Source of the DNA: Acinetobacter albensis
Lineage (GTDB): Bacteria; Pseudomonadota; Gammaproteobacteria; Pseudomonadales; Moraxellaceae
Direction: 5' to 3'
Assembly: GCF_900095025.1 (NCBI RefSeq)
Contig: NZ_FMBK01000003.1
Coordinates: 124,001-188,000, forward strand
DNA: 64,000 nucleotides
Under the pieces are notes generated by a model. The model was not told the DNA's origin. It saw only the letters and a list, made by a program, of their open reading frames with translations, and did not search any database. Shown here in pieces: positions 19,753 through 32,395 of the stretch (the first letter of the stretch is position 1; each line of letters opens with the position of its first letter). The position numbers and the translations under genes are program-made.

Positions 19753-19776
19753 CTTATCGTTTACCAAAGTAAAAAC

Positions 19777-20805
<1,029 letters not shown>

Positions 20806-20850
20806 TTAAATGCTTTTGTGTTCTTTCAAACTTAATCAACTAAGACTAAG

Positions 20851-20880
20851 CTCCCCCTTTCCTTGATTTAAGAAGGGGAT
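20851..20880. repeat. GC-rich palindrome between ilvH and ilvC (REP-like or processing hairpin)
   Basis: CTCCCCCTTT...AAGAAGGGGA forms a hairpin (CCCC/GGGG plus CTT/AAG) in an otherwise AT-rich gap. It lacks a T tract in the ilv direction, so it is not a clear terminator. It resembles dispersed palindromes but no second copy is in this window. Confidence 0.4.
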
Positions 20881-20897
20881 GAATTGGGAATATAAAA

Positions 20898-21389
20898 TTA
20901 AACTGTTAAAACTTTTTCGCCACGTGCGATGCCTGAAACACCTGAACGCACCACTTCAAGAATGGTATTTTCAGCCAGAGCATCAATAAAACCATCCAGT
21001 TTTTCGGTGGTTCCTGCAATTTGAATTGTATAAGTTGTTGGTGAAACATCTACGATCTGAGCACGGAAAATATCTGCTGTGCGCTTAATTTCAGCACGTG
21101 ATGAACCCAATGATTTGACTTTAATCAACATCAACTCACGTTCAATGTGCGCCCCTTCAGACAAATCCACCACTTTAACCACTTCAACCAATTTATTCAG
21201 TTGTTTGGTAATTTGCTCAATTTTATGATCATCACCATACGTGGTTAGCGTAAGACGTGACATGGTCGAATCTTCGGTAGGCGCAACATTTAAAGTTTCA
21301 ATGTTATAACCACGCTGAGAAAACAAACCCACCAAACGTGAAAGCGCACCTGCCTCATTTTCTACAAGTACAGAGATAATATGTCTCAT
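20898..21389 (-). CDS. ilvH: Acetolactate synthase small subunit
   Basis: 163 residues from the ATG at 21389 ([23 protein letters not shown]), which matches the family start. GGGGAG lies 8 nt upstream. An upstream in-frame start would add nine residues. N-terminal ACT domain binds the feedback inhibitor valine, and the C-terminal domain activates the catalytic subunit. The start overlaps the ilvI stop by 4 nt (ATGA), giving translational coupling and the expected 1:1 ratio. Confidence 0.95.
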   Translation of the reverse strand: MRHIISVLVENEAGALSRLVGLFSQRGYNIETLNVAPTEDSTMSRLTLTTYGDDHKIEQITKQLNKLVEVVKVVDLSEGAHIERELMLIKVKSLGSSRAEIKRTADIFRAQIVDVSPTTYTIQIAGTTEKLDGFIDALAENTILEVVRSGVSGIARGEKVLTV

Positions 21390-23113
21390 GCTGTACGCTC
21401 CCCTTTTCCTAACCACATATCCTGCATAGACTGACCTGCAATCAGCATTGGATAAACATGTTCTGTACGGTCAACCATCACATTAATGAACACGCACTTA
21501 TCATTAATCGCCATCGCTTCTTCAAGCTTAGATTCCAGCTCATCTGCATGATCAATTTGAATACCCACATGCCCATAAGCTTCCATGAGTTTGGCAAAAT
21601 CAGGCAATGAATCGATATAAGAACTTGAGTGACGTCCTTCATAGTTCATATCTTGCCACTGTTTTACCATACCCAAGGCTTGGTTATTCAAGCATAAAAT
21701 TTTCACATTTAAGCCATATTGCTTACATGTTGATAATTCTTGGATACACATCTGAATAGACGCTTCACCTGTAATACATACTACTTGCTGATCTGGAAAG
21801 GCCAGCTTGGCTGCCATGGCATAAGGTAAACCAACACCCATCGTGCCTAGACCGCCCGAGTTAATCCATTGGCGTGGACGCTTATAGGTATAGTAATTAG
21901 CACCAAACATTTGATGCTGACCGACATCGGAAGTAATAATAGCTTCACTTTTTGTAATGCGATCTAATGCTTGAACCACTTGTTGTGGTTTCATTACACC
22001 ATTAACGCCTGCTTCATAACGTAATCCATGAACCTTGCGCCATTCATTGATCTGTGACCACCATGCCGCAATTGCTTCCGGATTTGGTTTTGAAACATTC
22101 ATTTGTTTCAACTGTACTAACATTTCTTGCAGTACAGGTTCAACTGCACCCACGATTGGAATGTGGGCCATAATCGTTTTTGAAATCGTCGCTGGGTCGA
22201 TATCAATATGAATCACTTTGGCATTTGGACAAAATTTTGCAGGGTTGTTGGTGACACGGTCATCGAAGCGAGCCCCAATACACAAAATCACATCTGCATT
22301 GTGCATGGTCATATTGGCTTCATACGTACCATGCATGCCCAACATACCAATGAATTGCTCATCATCTCCAGGGAAAGCACCCAAACCCATTAAAGTATTG
22401 GTGACTGGATAATTTAACAGATGTGCAAGCTCAGTCAGTAGTTCAGAAGCATTACCTTGAACCACACCACCACCTGAATAGATGATAGGACGTTCAGCAC
22501 TAATTAATTCTTCAATCGCTTTACGAATTTGACCCGAATGACCACGGTGCGGTGGCTGATATGAACGCATCTTTACTTTTTCAGGATATTCGTAAGCAAA
22601 CTTGTCCACAGGATTCGTCACATCTTTTGGAATATCGACAACCACAGGACCTGGACGGCCTGAAGCTGCAATATAGAAGGCTTTTTTAATAATCCCAGGA
22701 ATTTCACTCGCATGACGTACTTGAAAACTATGTTTTACAATCGGACGAGAAACACCGACCATATCAGTTTCTTGGAATGCATCTTCGCCAATTAAATGTG
22801 AAGCAACCTGACCAGACAAAATCACCATTGGGATTGAGTCCATATAGGCTGTTGCAATAGGCGTTACTGTATTGGTGGCACCAGGGCCAGATGTGACGAG
22901 AACAACGCCCGTCTTACCTGTAACACGTGAATATGCATCTGCCATATGACCAGCAGCTTGCTCATGACGTACAAGGTAATGATTGATTTTTTCTTGTTGA
23001 AAGAGCGCATCATAAATATGAAGTACTGCGCCGCCTGGATACCCAAAAACATGTTCAACGCCTTCGTCCGCTAATGCGCGAACAAGCATTTCACCACCAG
23101 ATAAAAGTTCCAA
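21386..23113 (-). CDS. ilvI: Acetolactate synthase large subunit, TTG start
   Basis: 575 residues. The start is TTG at 23113 ([18 protein letters not shown]), aligning with the E. coli IlvI start, with AGGGTGA upstream. The next ATG would remove a conserved piece. ThDP-dependent fold: catalytic Glu in [14 protein letters not shown], and the ThDP/Mg motif reads GEASIQM...CLNN where GDG is the textbook form. The FAD-binding domain is in the middle. It makes acetolactate or acetohydroxybutyrate, the first common step of branched-chain amino acid synthesis. It heads the ilvI-ilvH-ilvC run behind an attenuator-like leader. Confidence 0.95.
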   Translation of the reverse strand: MELLSGGEMLVRALADEGVEHVFGYPGGAVLHIYDALFQQEKINHYLVRHEQAAGHMADAYSRVTGKTGVVLVTSGPGATNTVTPIATAYMDSIPMVILSGQVASHLIGEDAFQETDMVGVSRPIVKHSFQVRHASEIPGIIKKAFYIAASGRPGPVVVDIPKDVTNPVDKFAYEYPEKVKMRSYQPPHRGHSGQIRKAIEELISAERPIIYSGGGVVQGNASELLTELAHLLNYPVTNTLMGLGAFPGDDEQFIGMLGMHGTYEANMTMHNADVILCIGARFDDRVTNNPAKFCPNAKVIHIDIDPATISKTIMAHIPIVGAVEPVLQEMLVQLKQMNVSKPNPEAIAAWWSQINEWRKVHGLRYEAGVNGVMKPQQVVQALDRITKSEAIITSDVGQHQMFGANYYTYKRPRQWINSGGLGTMGVGLPYAMAAKLAFPDQQVVCITGEASIQMCIQELSTCKQYGLNVKILCLNNQALGMVKQWQDMNYEGRHSSSYIDSLPDFAKLMEAYGHVGIQIDHADELESKLEEAMAINDKCVFINVMVDRTEHVYPMLIAGQSMQDMWLGKGERTA

Positions 23114-23228
23114 CGTGATTCACCCTAATATTTTTTCACTGTGTTATGGGAGACATAAACAGTGATTCATTCATTTAATTGTGCGCTCTGTTATAGCACA
23201 CATATTTCATAGTTTTCGCAGCAATAGG

Positions 23229-23270
23229 AAAAAAATCTGGTCTGTTTGCTGTTTGAGCAAAATGAGACCT
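23229..23270 (-). terminator. Candidate attenuator (leader terminator) upstream of ilvI
   Basis: On the minus strand GGTCT-cat-TTTGCT, loop CAAAC, AGCAAA-c-AGACC, then AGA and seven T. That is an 11-bp interrupted stem with a T tract, 116-157 nt before the ilvI start and not after any gene. It is best explained as a leader terminator. Confidence 0.65.
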
Positions 23271-23311
23271 CAAACGTATTGGGATAAATACATTTGGTTG
23301 TTTACTCTGTT

Positions 23312-23334
23312 CACTTTCTCGGCTAGAGAGAGTG
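23312..23334 (-). promoter_or_regulatory. Leader hairpin between leader peptide and attenuator
   Basis: CACT-C-TCTC, loop TAGCC, GAGA-A-AGTG: eight pairs with one mismatch. It lies downstream of the short leader reading frame and before the attenuator stem, the position of a pause or alternative hairpin. Confidence 0.45.
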
Positions 23335-23369
23335 CCCATTGCATGACATGATATTTATTCGAAGGGTGA

Positions 23370-23402
23370 TCAAATAAATACATATAAAACTACAGTGAGC
23401 AT
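23370..23402 (-). CDS. Candidate branched-chain amino acid leader peptide (10 codons)
   Basis: ATG followed by codons for Leu, Thr, Val, Val, Leu, Tyr, Val, Phe, Ile and TGA: six of nine sense codons after Met are Leu, Val or Ile. It precedes a hairpin and a terminator-like structure upstream of ilvI. Ribosome stalling at these codons when branched-chain aminoacyl-tRNA is scarce would favour antitermination, as in E. coli ivbL-ilvBN. The weak points are that no strong Shine-Dalgarno precedes the ATG and that the promoter is not settled. One TTGACT hexamer would place the -10 over the ATG. Confidence 0.45.
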   Translation of the reverse strand: MLTVVLYVFI

Positions 23403-23879
23403 TTTTGTGGTTTCGACTGTTAAAGTCAAGTTGAAAGATTGGCTTTTTTTTGTTTATTTACAAGCTTGTGGTTTTTTAGATTAAATCCTTTGCTTTTAAA
23501 ATGTTCATGAAGTTATATTTTGCTAGAAAAACCAAGCACTTCGCTAAGTCCAAGAAATTATTAATAAAAAAATATTATATATTGAATAAGTTATTCTCAT
23601 CAATTTTTAGAATTGATTGAATAGTTTAAAATAGACATGGTTACAATTGATCAAGCATTAAACAACACCATTATAGAAGACGGTTTAAGTTTTTAATTCT
23701 ATGATCATTAAAGATTAAGGCAAGAACATTATCGTTTGGATAAAAAACCTGTTGCTTGTGACTGCTTTTTATTCGCTTATTCTTTCTGCTCTTTAATCAA
23801 AAACAGATAAAATAACCCAACTTTATTCTGTCGATTTAAATACTATACGAGTAATGATTAAAATAAGGAACTACTCATC
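23403..23879. other. Intergenic region between the ilv leader and the DUF4124 gene
   Basis: About 480 bp, AT-rich. It must hold the ilvI promoter (minus) and the promoter for the gene at 23880 (plus). A GAATAA-G-TTATTC palindrome is near 23584-23596. A 19-codon plus-strand frame at 23637 has no support. I see no RNA gene. Confidence 0.4.
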
Positions 23880-24263
23880 ATGCCATCTTCTTTTCCTGTC
23901 ATTAAAATCACGTTTATCCCACTCTGCTTAATATTGAGTTTGGGTTCTACCTCAAGTTTTGCCAAAGAATATTATAAGTGGGTTGATGCCAAAGGCTCTA
24001 CCCACTACACCACCACACCTCCTCCAAAATCAGCTCAGAAAAAAGGTAAAGTGGAAACGTACGGCTGGAATTCGGCTTCAACACTGACGTCGCCCAATCG
24101 TTCAGAAAATTCAACTGCACATGAGGCTGCAAAAGAAGCGGAAAAAGCAGCTCAAGAAAGTAGACCTGTGGTCGAAATCCCGCAAATTCCAGAGAGTGCA
24201 ATTCCTCCAGCACCCTCCATGCGTGAAGCAGATCGCATTCAAAACCCAACGAGTAATTATTGA
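23880..24263 (+). CDS. Secreted DUF4124-domain protein
   Basis: 127 residues: a signal peptide (about 1-28, ending SFAK), then the DUF4124 core YYKWVDAKGSTHYTTTPPP, where a short beta-hairpin with KW-D-x-G-x-x-HY is the hallmark. The rest is a low-complexity Ala/Glu/Lys/Pro tail. Function of the family is unknown. Members are exported and common in Proteobacteria. AAGGA lies 10 nt before the ATG. A strong inverted repeat lies downstream, before leuS. Confidence 0.8.
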   Translation: MPSSFPVIKITFIPLCLILSLGSTSSFAKEYYKWVDAKGSTHYTTTPPPKSAQKKGKVETYGWNSASTLTSPNRSENSTAHEAAKEAEKAAQESRPVVEIPQIPESAIPPAPSMREADRIQNPTSNY

Positions 24264-24311
24264 TAGAGCGGACAATCTATTTTCAAGCGTACTTCTGCTT
24301 TTGAGCTTTAA

Positions 24312-27059
<2,748 letters not shown>

Positions 27060-27193
27060 TCACTATAAAATCGCTTCTGGTTTTAATGTGAAGACTTTAT
27101 TTCCAAGGATGCGAGTTGGACTCTTATCTGATGGAATAGATTTCTGAGCGGTTAATACCAGCAAGAATTTTAAGCAATACAACAAAAACCAAA

Positions 27194-27222
27194 CAAAGCC
27201 CGTTGTCAATCAACGGGCTTTG
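27194..27222 (+). terminator. Terminator-like hairpin after leuS
   Basis: A perfect 12-bp stem CAAAGCCCGTTG/CAACGGGCTTTG with loop TCAAT. Only three T close the 3' arm, so termination may be partial, leaving some read-through into lptE. Confidence 0.7.
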
Positions 27223-27324
27223 ACTCTAAAATCAAGCAGATTTTAAAAATGATGATTCACATGGATCATTCACTCTGATGATTCAATCTATATTTAAGAT
27301 GAAGAATTTCACAAAGGAAAAAGC

Positions 27325-27864
27325 ATGCATTTAGTTCAACGTGTGGCAGCGATTGTATTAACCTTGGGTTTAAGTGCCAGCTTGGTCGGCTGTGGTTTTC
27401 ACTTAAAAGGAACAAATCCGACGACTGCTCCTGTCGCATATTCTAAAATGCGTTTAGTGCTTCCCAACAATACCGAAGAACTACAAGAAAAATTGGCGGT
27501 CTACTTAGGTGCAACGGGTATTCAACTGAGTGAAAACCCAGATGCCTATGTATTGCGTGTACTCGATTACACCCCACAACGTCATGAACTCAACGGTAAA
27601 TTGGTTGAAACCTTACTCCGTCTGACCGTAACATTTCGTATAGAAGATGCACAAGGTCATCCTGTGACAGAGCCACGCACTATTACTGCTTCTCGCAGTT
27701 ATCAATACAATGTGGAAACGGTTAACACAGATGATCAAGAACAAAAATATTTAAATCAGGTCATTATTGATGATTTGGCTCAGCAAATTGTCCGTCAAAT
27801 CGCGTCAAATCGCTTACCTAAAGTCGTGACCAAATCTAGCTCATCCACCACTCAGCCTGAATAG
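27325..27864 (+). CDS. lptE: LPS-assembly lipoprotein LptE (RlpB)
   Basis: 179 residues: lipoprotein signal with lipobox SLVGC (Cys23), then the LptE core beginning GFHLKGTNP. LptE plugs the LptD barrel in the outer membrane and helps place lipopolysaccharide or lipooligosaccharide on the surface. AAAGGA precedes the ATG by about 8 nt. It is 9 nt from holA and downstream of leuS, the conserved leuS-lptE-holA order. Confidence 0.93.
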   Translation: MHLVQRVAAIVLTLGLSASLVGCGFHLKGTNPTTAPVAYSKMRLVLPNNTEELQEKLAVYLGATGIQLSENPDAYVLRVLDYTPQRHELNGKLVETLLRLTVTFRIEDAQGHPVTEPRTITASRSYQYNVETVNTDDQEQKYLNQVIIDDLAQQIVRQIASNRLPKVVTKSSSSTTQPE

Positions 27865-27873
27865 ACAGCGTTT

Positions 27874-28863
27874 ATGAAACTTGACTACGCTCAAGCCCTC
27901 AAACGTGTAGATGAAGCGCGTGGGGCTTGGATTATGTACGGTCAAGAACCGTTACTAGAGCAAAATTTACTGGATGCTTTTCGTAAGACTTGGCACAAGC
28001 AAGAAATTGAGCGTCAACGTTACGATATCAGTAATACCATTGACTGGAAAAATGTATTTAATGCTTTAAATAGTTTATCGCTTTTTTCGAATCAACTTGC
28101 CATTGAAGTGCATGGCCAGATTAAGCCCGATGCCAACGGCATTAAACAACTTAAAAGCTATATTCAGCATAATGAACAAAACCTGTTACTGGTGGTCATG
28201 CCCAAACAGGACAGCAGTAGTTTAAAATCGAGCTTTTTCCAAGTCATTGATGCCAATGGCGTTACAGTGCCGTTAACCGCAAATTATCCGCAAGATCGGC
28301 AACGTATTTTAAAGATTGAAGCAGAAAAACTGGGCATTAAGCTGGCCAACGATGCATGGCAGTGGCTTGAACAGCATCATGAACATAATTTATTGGCGGC
28401 AAAAAATAGTTTAATGCGTGTGAGTGACACGTTTGCAGAAGTTGATCTAATTCAAATCGAGCATCTACATTCATGTTTACAAGATCAATCACGTTATACC
28501 ACCTATGATTTAAACGATTCCCTGCTTGCTGGGAATCTTGCTCAAGCCATTAAAATTTTTCAATATTTAATGGCATCAGGTGAGCCAATGAGCCTGATTC
28601 TATGGAGCATTAGCAAAGAAATGCGCTTATTAATGCAACTGTTTGAACAACCACAAAATGCTTTACAACTCGGAATCTGGAAAAATAAAGTCAGTCAATA
28701 TCAACAAGCATTACGACGTTTAAATCCAAACTGTTTTTTAACTTGGCCTGCACTTTTATTAAGAATCGATGCTTCAATTAAAGGTTTAGGTTTTGAGAAT
28801 GCCGAGCATTTGGTTCTGCAAGCCATTAGCAGTATGTGTGGTCAACGTTTATTTGTTGAATAA
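27874..28863 (+). CDS. holA: DNA polymerase III delta subunit HolA
   Basis: 329 residues, with the N-terminal RAWIMYGQEPLLEQNLL-like segment and the C-terminal collar domain (SQYQQALRRLNPNCFLTWPALLLRIDASIKG). HolA is the wrench subunit that opens the beta clamp in the clamp loader. It follows lptE after 9 nt, so the two are very likely cotranscribed. Confidence 0.93.
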   Translation: MKLDYAQALKRVDEARGAWIMYGQEPLLEQNLLDAFRKTWHKQEIERQRYDISNTIDWKNVFNALNSLSLFSNQLAIEVHGQIKPDANGIKQLKSYIQHNEQNLLLVVMPKQDSSSLKSSFFQVIDANGVTVPLTANYPQDRQRILKIEAEKLGIKLANDAWQWLEQHHEHNLLAAKNSLMRVSDTFAEVDLIQIEHLHSCLQDQSRYTTYDLNDSLLAGNLAQAIKIFQYLMASGEPMSLILWSISKEMRLLMQLFEQPQNALQLGIWKNKVSQYQQALRRLNPNCFLTWPALLLRIDASIKGLGFENAEHLVLQAISSMCGQRLFVE

Positions 28864-28889
28864 AGTGGTTCCTCATAAAACTACTTTTT
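28862..28889 (+). terminator. Probable terminator at the end of holA
   Basis: AAAGTGGTT pairs with AACTACTTT (one G-T wobble) and runs into five T. It begins within the holA stop codon. Confidence 0.6.
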
Positions 28890-28962
28890 GCTGATTAATT
28901 TTGAATCATCCACTTGCCTTCAGAATAAATCCGACTCTCGAATCTTGCTCAACTGATCACCC

Positions 28963-28977
28963 TAATAATAATTCTCA
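28963..28977. promoter_or_regulatory. Fur-box match upstream of macA
   Basis: TAATAATAATTCTCA matches 12 of 14 defined positions of the 7-1-7 Fur consensus TGATAATnATTATCA. It ends 68 nt before the macA ATG and is in the only intergenic gap of the export operon. Confidence 0.6.
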
Positions 28978-29045
28978 TTTGTTTTAAAAAGTTCACGCTT
29001 TATCCTTATTTAGCTTTTATAATTCGTTAAATTTTCTTGATTTAC

Positions 29046-30401
29046 ATGCCTATTATGCCAAAAATAAAATCATCCAAGATAGTCATTGCTGTGATCTGTA
29101 TTCTTGCGCTTGCAGTAACGGCATGGTTTTTTTTAAAACCGAAACAACAACAACCGCAATATATTAGCACTGAAGTCGTTCGTGCAGATATTGAAGACTC
29201 AGTACTGGCAACTGGGGTACTTGAAGCCACCAAAATGGTCAGTGTAGGCGCGCAGGTTTCAGGTCAGGTTAAAAAAATGTATGTAGTATTAGGCGACCAA
29301 GTTAAACAAGGTCAACTGATTGCTCGAATTGACTCTATTCGTCAAGAAAATGACTTAAAAACCGCCGAAGCCAATATTAAAAATCAACAAGCGCAACTGG
29401 CTGTAAAACAGGCAAATCTCGCTAAAGTTCAAGCAGAATATCAACGTCAACAAGCGATGTTCGCGCAAGATGCAACTTCTCGAGCAGAATTAGAATCAGC
29501 TTTAGCCAGTTACAAAACAGCACAAGCTGAAATTTTAGCTATGAATGCACAGATTGAGCAATCTCGTCTCACTTTAGCCACCGCCAAAGAAGATTTAGGC
29601 TACACCCAAATTGTGGCACCCATGGATGGCACAATTGTCGCGATTGTGACTGAAGAAGGTCAAACTGTGAATGCAAATCAAAGTGCACCGACCATTGTGA
29701 AGTTGGCAAAACTGGATACCATGACCATTAAGGCTGAAATTTCAGAAGCTGATGTGATGAAAGTTGAACAAGGTCAGACGGTCTATTTCACCACCTTAGG
29801 AAATAGTGATAAAAAACATTATGCAAAATTACGTCAAGTAGAACCTGCACCCAATTCAATTAATACCGAAACCAGTAACTCTTCGACTTCATCGTCAAGT
29901 ACGGCCGTTTATTATAATGCGCTTTTTGACGTGCCGAATGAAGATGGCAAATTACGTATTGATATGACTGCACAGGTTTATATTGTATTGAATGAGGCCA
30001 AAAATGTTCTCACCATTCCTGCCTCAGCCATTCAAAGCTCAAATCGCCCACAAGGCAAACGTAGCGAACGCAGTAGTCAAACAAATTCAGAAAAACAACA
30101 AACCTCAAACGACGATACCACCCATCAAAACCAGCGCCCAACACGCTTAGAATTATCGACTGAAGAAAAAGCTTTAATTGAACAAGGTAAAGCATCTAGA
30201 GCCATGGTTCGCGTGTTACAGCCAGATGGAACAGCAAAACCTCAACCGGTATTGATTGGTTTAAACAACCGCGCTACAGCTCAAGTCATCAAAGGTTTAA
30301 AACTCGGTGACAAAGTGGTCATTGCAGATGGTTCAGATACATCAAATGATTCTGCTAAACGTAGCAACCGTTCAGGCGGCGCTGGCCCGATGAGAATGTA
30401 A
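29046..30401 (+). CDS. macA: MacA-type periplasmic adaptor of a tripartite ABC exporter
   Basis: 451 residues. One N-terminal transmembrane anchor (about 9-28), a biotinyl-lipoyl domain ([22 protein letters not shown]), a long alpha-helical hairpin (about 90-175), a beta barrel and a membrane-proximal domain. MacA links the inner-membrane MacB to an outer membrane channel and stimulates its ATPase. E. coli MacA is 371 residues. The excess is a Ser/Gln/Asn/Arg-rich, unstructured insert at about 331-383 and a polar C-terminal tail. ATG codons at 29046 and 29055 are both possible and neither has a clear Shine-Dalgarno. Confidence 0.88.
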   Translation: MPIMPKIKSSKIVIAVICILALAVTAWFFLKPKQQQPQYISTEVVRADIEDSVLATGVLEATKMVSVGAQVSGQVKKMYVVLGDQVKQGQLIARIDSIRQENDLKTAEANIKNQQAQLAVKQANLAKVQAEYQRQQAMFAQDATSRAELESALASYKTAQAEILAMNAQIEQSRLTLATAKEDLGYTQIVAPMDGTIVAIVTEEGQTVNANQSAPTIVKLAKLDTMTIKAEISEADVMKVEQGQTVYFTTLGNSDKKHYAKLRQVEPAPNSINTETSNSSTSSSSTAVYYNALFDVPNEDGKLRIDMTAQVYIVLNEAKNVLTIPASAIQSSNRPQGKRSERSSQTNSEKQQTSNDDTTHQNQRPTRLELSTEEKALIEQGKASRAMVRVLQPDGTAKPQPVLIGLNNRATAQVIKGLKLGDKVVIADGSDTSNDSAKRSNRSGGAGPMRM

Positions 30402-30403
30402 TC

Positions 30404-32383
30404 ATGACTCAAACTCAGCAAGCTTTGCTTAAGGTCACAAATTTGACCCGTGAATTTCCCGCAGGGGAAAACACCATTCAAATTTTAAAGGGCATTAATT
30501 TAGAAATTTACTCTGGAGAACTGGTTGCGATTGTAGGTCAATCAGGGTCAGGTAAATCGACTTTAATGAATATTCTGGGATGTTTAGACCAACCTACCGC
30601 GGGCAGTTACCAAGTTGAGGGCCGAGAAACACGTAAACTAGAGCCTGATGAACTGGCACAACTGCGCCGTGAATACTTTGGTTTTATTTTCCAGCGTTAT
30701 CATTTATTGGGGGATTTGAGTGCTGCGGGAAATGTAGAAGTCCCTGCAATTTATGCGGGCGTAGATGCTGCTGCTCGTCAGCAACGCTCAACTCAGTTAT
30801 TGACAGATTTAGGCTTGGCTGAAAAAACTCAAAATCGCCCCAGTCAACTTTCTGGCGGTCAGCAACAACGTGTTTCAATTGCCCGCGCCTTGATGAATGG
30901 TGGTGATGTCATTTTGGCCGATGAACCTACTGGCGCATTAGACAAAAATAGCGGTATTGAAGTAATGCGTATTTTACGTGAACTGAATGCCAAAGGTCAC
31001 ACCATCATTTTAGTCACGCACGATCATAATGTTGCCAAAAATGCCTCACGCATTATTGAAATCAGTGATGGTAATATTATTTCAGACCGTGCCAATATTC
31101 CTGAAACAGACGGCGAAATGCTTGAGAAACAGCAGCTTGATCGTACCCCACAAAAGAAAACACCCTCTTGGCGCTCTGCAGCAGACCGACTGGCTGAAGC
31201 CTTCCACATGGCTTTACTGGCCATGAATGCCCACCGCATGCGTACTTTCTTGACCATGCTTGGGATTATTATTGGTATTGCCTCAGTTGTTTCCGTTGTT
31301 GCGCTTGGCAATGGTTCTCAAAAACAGATTTTAGAAAATATTAGTAGCTTAGGCACCAATACCATTACTGTATATCAGGGGCGTGGTTTTGGTGATAATT
31401 CCAGATCCTCACAAAGTAAAACTCTGATTCCAGCCGATGCAGATGCACTTTCCGAGCAACCTTATGTAGATGGTGTCAGCCCTTCAGTTAACAACAGTAT
31501 TACTGCTCGTTTTAAAGATATCGAAGCATCCACTACAGTGAATGGCGTCAGTGAAGACTTTTTCTATGTTAAAGGAATGACCTTTCAAGCGGGTCAGCCT
31601 TTTGACAAAGAAGCTGTCACTGAGCGCGCTCAAGATGTCGTCATTGACGACAACACCAAAAATACTTTTTTCCCCGATGGCACCAATCCTGTCGGGCAAG
31701 TCATTTTACTGGGTAGTGTACCCAGTCGCATTATTGGCATCATTGATGCACAAAAATCGATGATGGGGAATTCGGATAGCCTGAATGTTTATCTACCCTA
31801 CTCGACTGTGATGAGCCGTATGCTGGGACAAGCCAATGTGCGCAGTATTATTGTTCGGGTCAAAGATGAATACCCGAGTGCTGCTGCTGAAAATGCGATT
31901 CTCAATTTACTGGTGCAGCGTCACGGTGCACAAGATGTATTTACACAGAACTCAGACAGTATTCGTGAAACCATTCAACAAACCACTCAGACCATGACCT
32001 TGCTGGTGTCTGCAATTGCCGTTATTTCTCTAATTGTTGGTGGTATTGGTGTAATGAATATCATGCTGGTTTCTGTGACGGAACGAACTCAAGAAATTGG
32101 GGTTCGCATGGCCGTCGGTGCACGCCAAAGTGATATTTTGCAACAATTCCTGATTGAAGCGGTACTGGTGTGTATCTTGGGTGGCATTTTAGGCGTACTT
32201 CTATCCTTGGGGATTGGGCAGTTAATCAGCCACTTTGCTGGCGGCACCTTCCAAATGGCTTACTCGACCACCTCTATTGTTGCCGCTTTTATTTGTTCAA
32301 GCATGATTGGAATTGTGTTTGGTTTTATTCCCGCCCGTAATGCAGCACAGCTTAACCCTGTCGATGCACTGTCCCGCGAATAA
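30404..32383 (+). CDS. macB: MacB-type ABC transporter, ATPase plus permease
   Basis: 659 residues. N-terminal ATPase: Walker [10 protein letters not shown], signature [15 protein letters not shown], Walker B with DEPTGALD. Then four transmembrane helices: one near 275-300 ([23 protein letters not shown]), a large periplasmic domain, and three at the C-terminus (FtsX-like). MacB exports macrolides, heme precursors, enterotoxin or siderophores depending on the system. It starts 2 nt after macA and is followed 12 nt later by the outer membrane factor. The Fur box ahead of the operon argues for an iron-linked substrate. Confidence 0.92.
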   Translation: MTQTQQALLKVTNLTREFPAGENTIQILKGINLEIYSGELVAIVGQSGSGKSTLMNILGCLDQPTAGSYQVEGRETRKLEPDELAQLRREYFGFIFQRYHLLGDLSAAGNVEVPAIYAGVDAAARQQRSTQLLTDLGLAEKTQNRPSQLSGGQQQRVSIARALMNGGDVILADEPTGALDKNSGIEVMRILRELNAKGHTIILVTHDHNVAKNASRIIEISDGNIISDRANIPETDGEMLEKQQLDRTPQKKTPSWRSAADRLAEAFHMALLAMNAHRMRTFLTMLGIIIGIASVVSVVALGNGSQKQILENISSLGTNTITVYQGRGFGDNSRSSQSKTLIPADADALSEQPYVDGVSPSVNNSITARFKDIEASTTVNGVSEDFFYVKGMTFQAGQPFDKEAVTERAQDVVIDDNTKNTFFPDGTNPVGQVILLGSVPSRIIGIIDAQKSMMGNSDSLNVYLPYSTVMSRMLGQANVRSIIVRVKDEYPSAAAENAILNLLVQRHGAQDVFTQNSDSIRETIQQTTQTMTLLVSAIAVISLIVGGIGVMNIMLVSVTERTQEIGVRMAVGARQSDILQQFLIEAVLVCILGGILGVLLSLGIGQLISHFAGGTFQMAYSTTSIVAAFICSSMIGIVFGFIPARNAAQLNPVDALSRE

Positions 32384-32395
32384 GGATACTCAAAA

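Noticed and set aside
23271..23378. 37-codon frame overlapping the leader as the true ilvI leader peptide
   Set aside because: It has no unusual run of Leu, Val or Ile codons. The ten-codon frame fits attenuation far better. Recorded because its stop abuts the attenuator stem.
23584..23596. GAATAA-G-TTATTC palindrome as a Fur box
   Set aside because: Only about 8 of 14 positions fit the Fur consensus and it is not close to an iron gene.
23637..23696. A 19-codon plus-strand frame (MVTIDQALNNTIIEDGLSF)
   Set aside because: No Shine-Dalgarno, no terminator, no recognised homologue, and random frames of this length are common in AT-rich DNA.
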